In this document: positions 63,184 through 64,000 of the stretch, one piece after another
Position numbering within the stretch: the stretch's first letter is position 1
How the letters are laid out: each line of letters starts with the position of its first letter
From: Capra hircus
Taxonomy: Eukaryota; Chordata; Mammalia; Artiodactyla; Bovidae
Assembly (NCBI RefSeq): GCF_001704415.2
Contig: NC_030808.1
Location: 139,515,089 to 139,579,088, forward strand
Direction of reading: 5' to 3'
DNA: 64,000 bases
Notes under the pieces: model-generated
Told to the model about the DNA's origin: nothing
The model's database searches: none
What the model saw: the letters and a program-made list of their open reading frames with translations, nothing else
Made by a program: the position numbers and the translations under genes

Positions 63184-64000
63184 CTAAATAGACATTTCTC
63201 CAAAGAAGACATACGGATGGCTAACAAACACATGAAAAGATGCTCAACATCACTCATTATTAGAGAAATGCAAATCAAGACCACAAAGAAGTATCACTTC
63301 ACACCAGTCAGAATGGCTGCGATCCAAAAGTCTGCAAGCAATAAATGCTGGAGAGGGTGTGGAGAAAAGGGAACCCTCTTACACTGTTGGTGGGAATGCA
63401 AACTAGTACAGCCACTATGGAGATCAGTGTGGAGATTCCTTAAAAAATTGCAAATAGAACTGCCTTATGACCCAGCAATCCCACTGCTGGGCATACACAC
63501 CGAGGAAACCAGAATTGAAAGAGACACATGTACCCCATTGTTCATCACAGCACTGTTTATAATAGCCAGGACATGGAAACAACCTAGACGTCCATCAGCA
63601 GATGAATGGATAAGAAAGCTGTGGTACATATACACAATGGAGTATTACTCAGCCATTAAAAAGAATACATTTGAATCAGTTCTAATGAGATGGATGAAAC
63701 TGGAGCCGATTATACAGAGTGAAGTAAGCCAGAAAGAAAAACACCAATACAATATACTAACACATATATATAGAATTTAGAAAGATGGTAATGATAACCC
63801 TGTATGTGAGATAGCAAAAGAGACACAGATGTGTAGAATGGACTTTTGGACTCTGTGGGAGAGGGAGAGGGTGGGATGATTTGGGAGAATGGCATTGAAA
63901 CATGTATACTATCATGTAAGAAACGTATCGCCAGTCTATGTTCAATACAGGATACAGGATACTTGGGGCTGGTGCACGGGGATGATCCAGAGAGATGATA
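63184..64000 (+). mobile_element. Ruminant L1 3' part, 5'-truncated, runs off the window
   Basis: From GAACTAAATAGACATTTCTC (codons for NRHFSKEDI) through the ORF2 end and into the 3' untranslated region (ACTTTTGGACTCTGTGGGAG, CTTGGGGCTGGTGCACGGGG). The coding part is open without a break, so the copy is young. The 3' end and any target duplication lie beyond the window. Confidence 0.95.
63217..63780 (+). pseudogene. L1 ORF2 C-terminal domain (187 codons of a truncated copy)
   Basis: The frame continues the true ORF2 reading frame, whose larger 5' part (endonuclease and reverse transcriptase) is missing. The cysteine-rich motif typical of L1 ORF2 is complete: C44, C48, H56 and C61 in the spacing C-x3-C-x7-H-x4-C, within CWRGCGEKGTLLHCWW. 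Blocks YDPAIPLLGIHTEETR and YTMEYYSAIKKNTFESVLMR follow, and it ends normally at THIYRI with TAG. In intact L1 this domain binds nucleic acid and is needed for retrotransposition. Here it is a fragment without enzyme domains. Confidence 0.93.

Overview
The window is nuclear DNA from a ruminant, most likely a bovid. It contains BovB (RTE-type) LINEs, Bov-tA and Bov-A2 SINEs that share the BovB 3' tail, CHR-type SINEs of the cetartiodactyls, and a ruminant-type L1 running off the right edge. Cattle, sheep, goat and other bovids cannot be told apart from this stretch. There is no operon, phage, plasmid or CRISPR structure, and no intact protein-coding gene.

Layout. 0-6 kb: a CHR SINE holding a Bov-tA, then an old ERVL-type LTR split by a 2 kb BovB, an L1 end and a SINE. 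6-16 kb: old LINE relics of the CR1/L2 clade, a MaLR LTR, L1 ends and a solo LTR of a ruminant endogenous retrovirus. 16-25 kb: mostly single-copy DNA, a MaLR LTR split by a SINE and a BovB, and a 1.5 kb minisatellite that grew inside one CHR SINE. 25-40 kb: MIRs, BovB ends, MaLR LTRs and single-copy DNA. Around 40.4-40.55 kb a compact promoter and first exon carry ATG AGT GAG followed by a consensus splice donor. The three encoded residues fit the start of PCP4 (PEP-19), a tentative call. If right, everything to the right edge is its first intron. 41-53 kb: a 77 bp direct repeat around a SINE, then three antisense BovB copies within 3.6 kb, one with a nearly unbroken reverse transcriptase frame. 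53-64 kb: L1 relics riddled with SINEs, two Tigger-like DNA transposons, more SINEs and the young L1.

The mobile parts are connected: BovB supplies the reverse transcriptase thought to move the Bov-tA/Bov-A2 SINEs, and L1 the one thought to move CHR. Target-site duplications are visible for many insertions and give a relative order of events. About half of the window is single-copy DNA with no recognised function. I see no new multi-gene system. The best leads are the SINE-born minisatellite, the PCP4-like first exon, two other splice-bounded exon candidates, and several odd retrotransposon joins.
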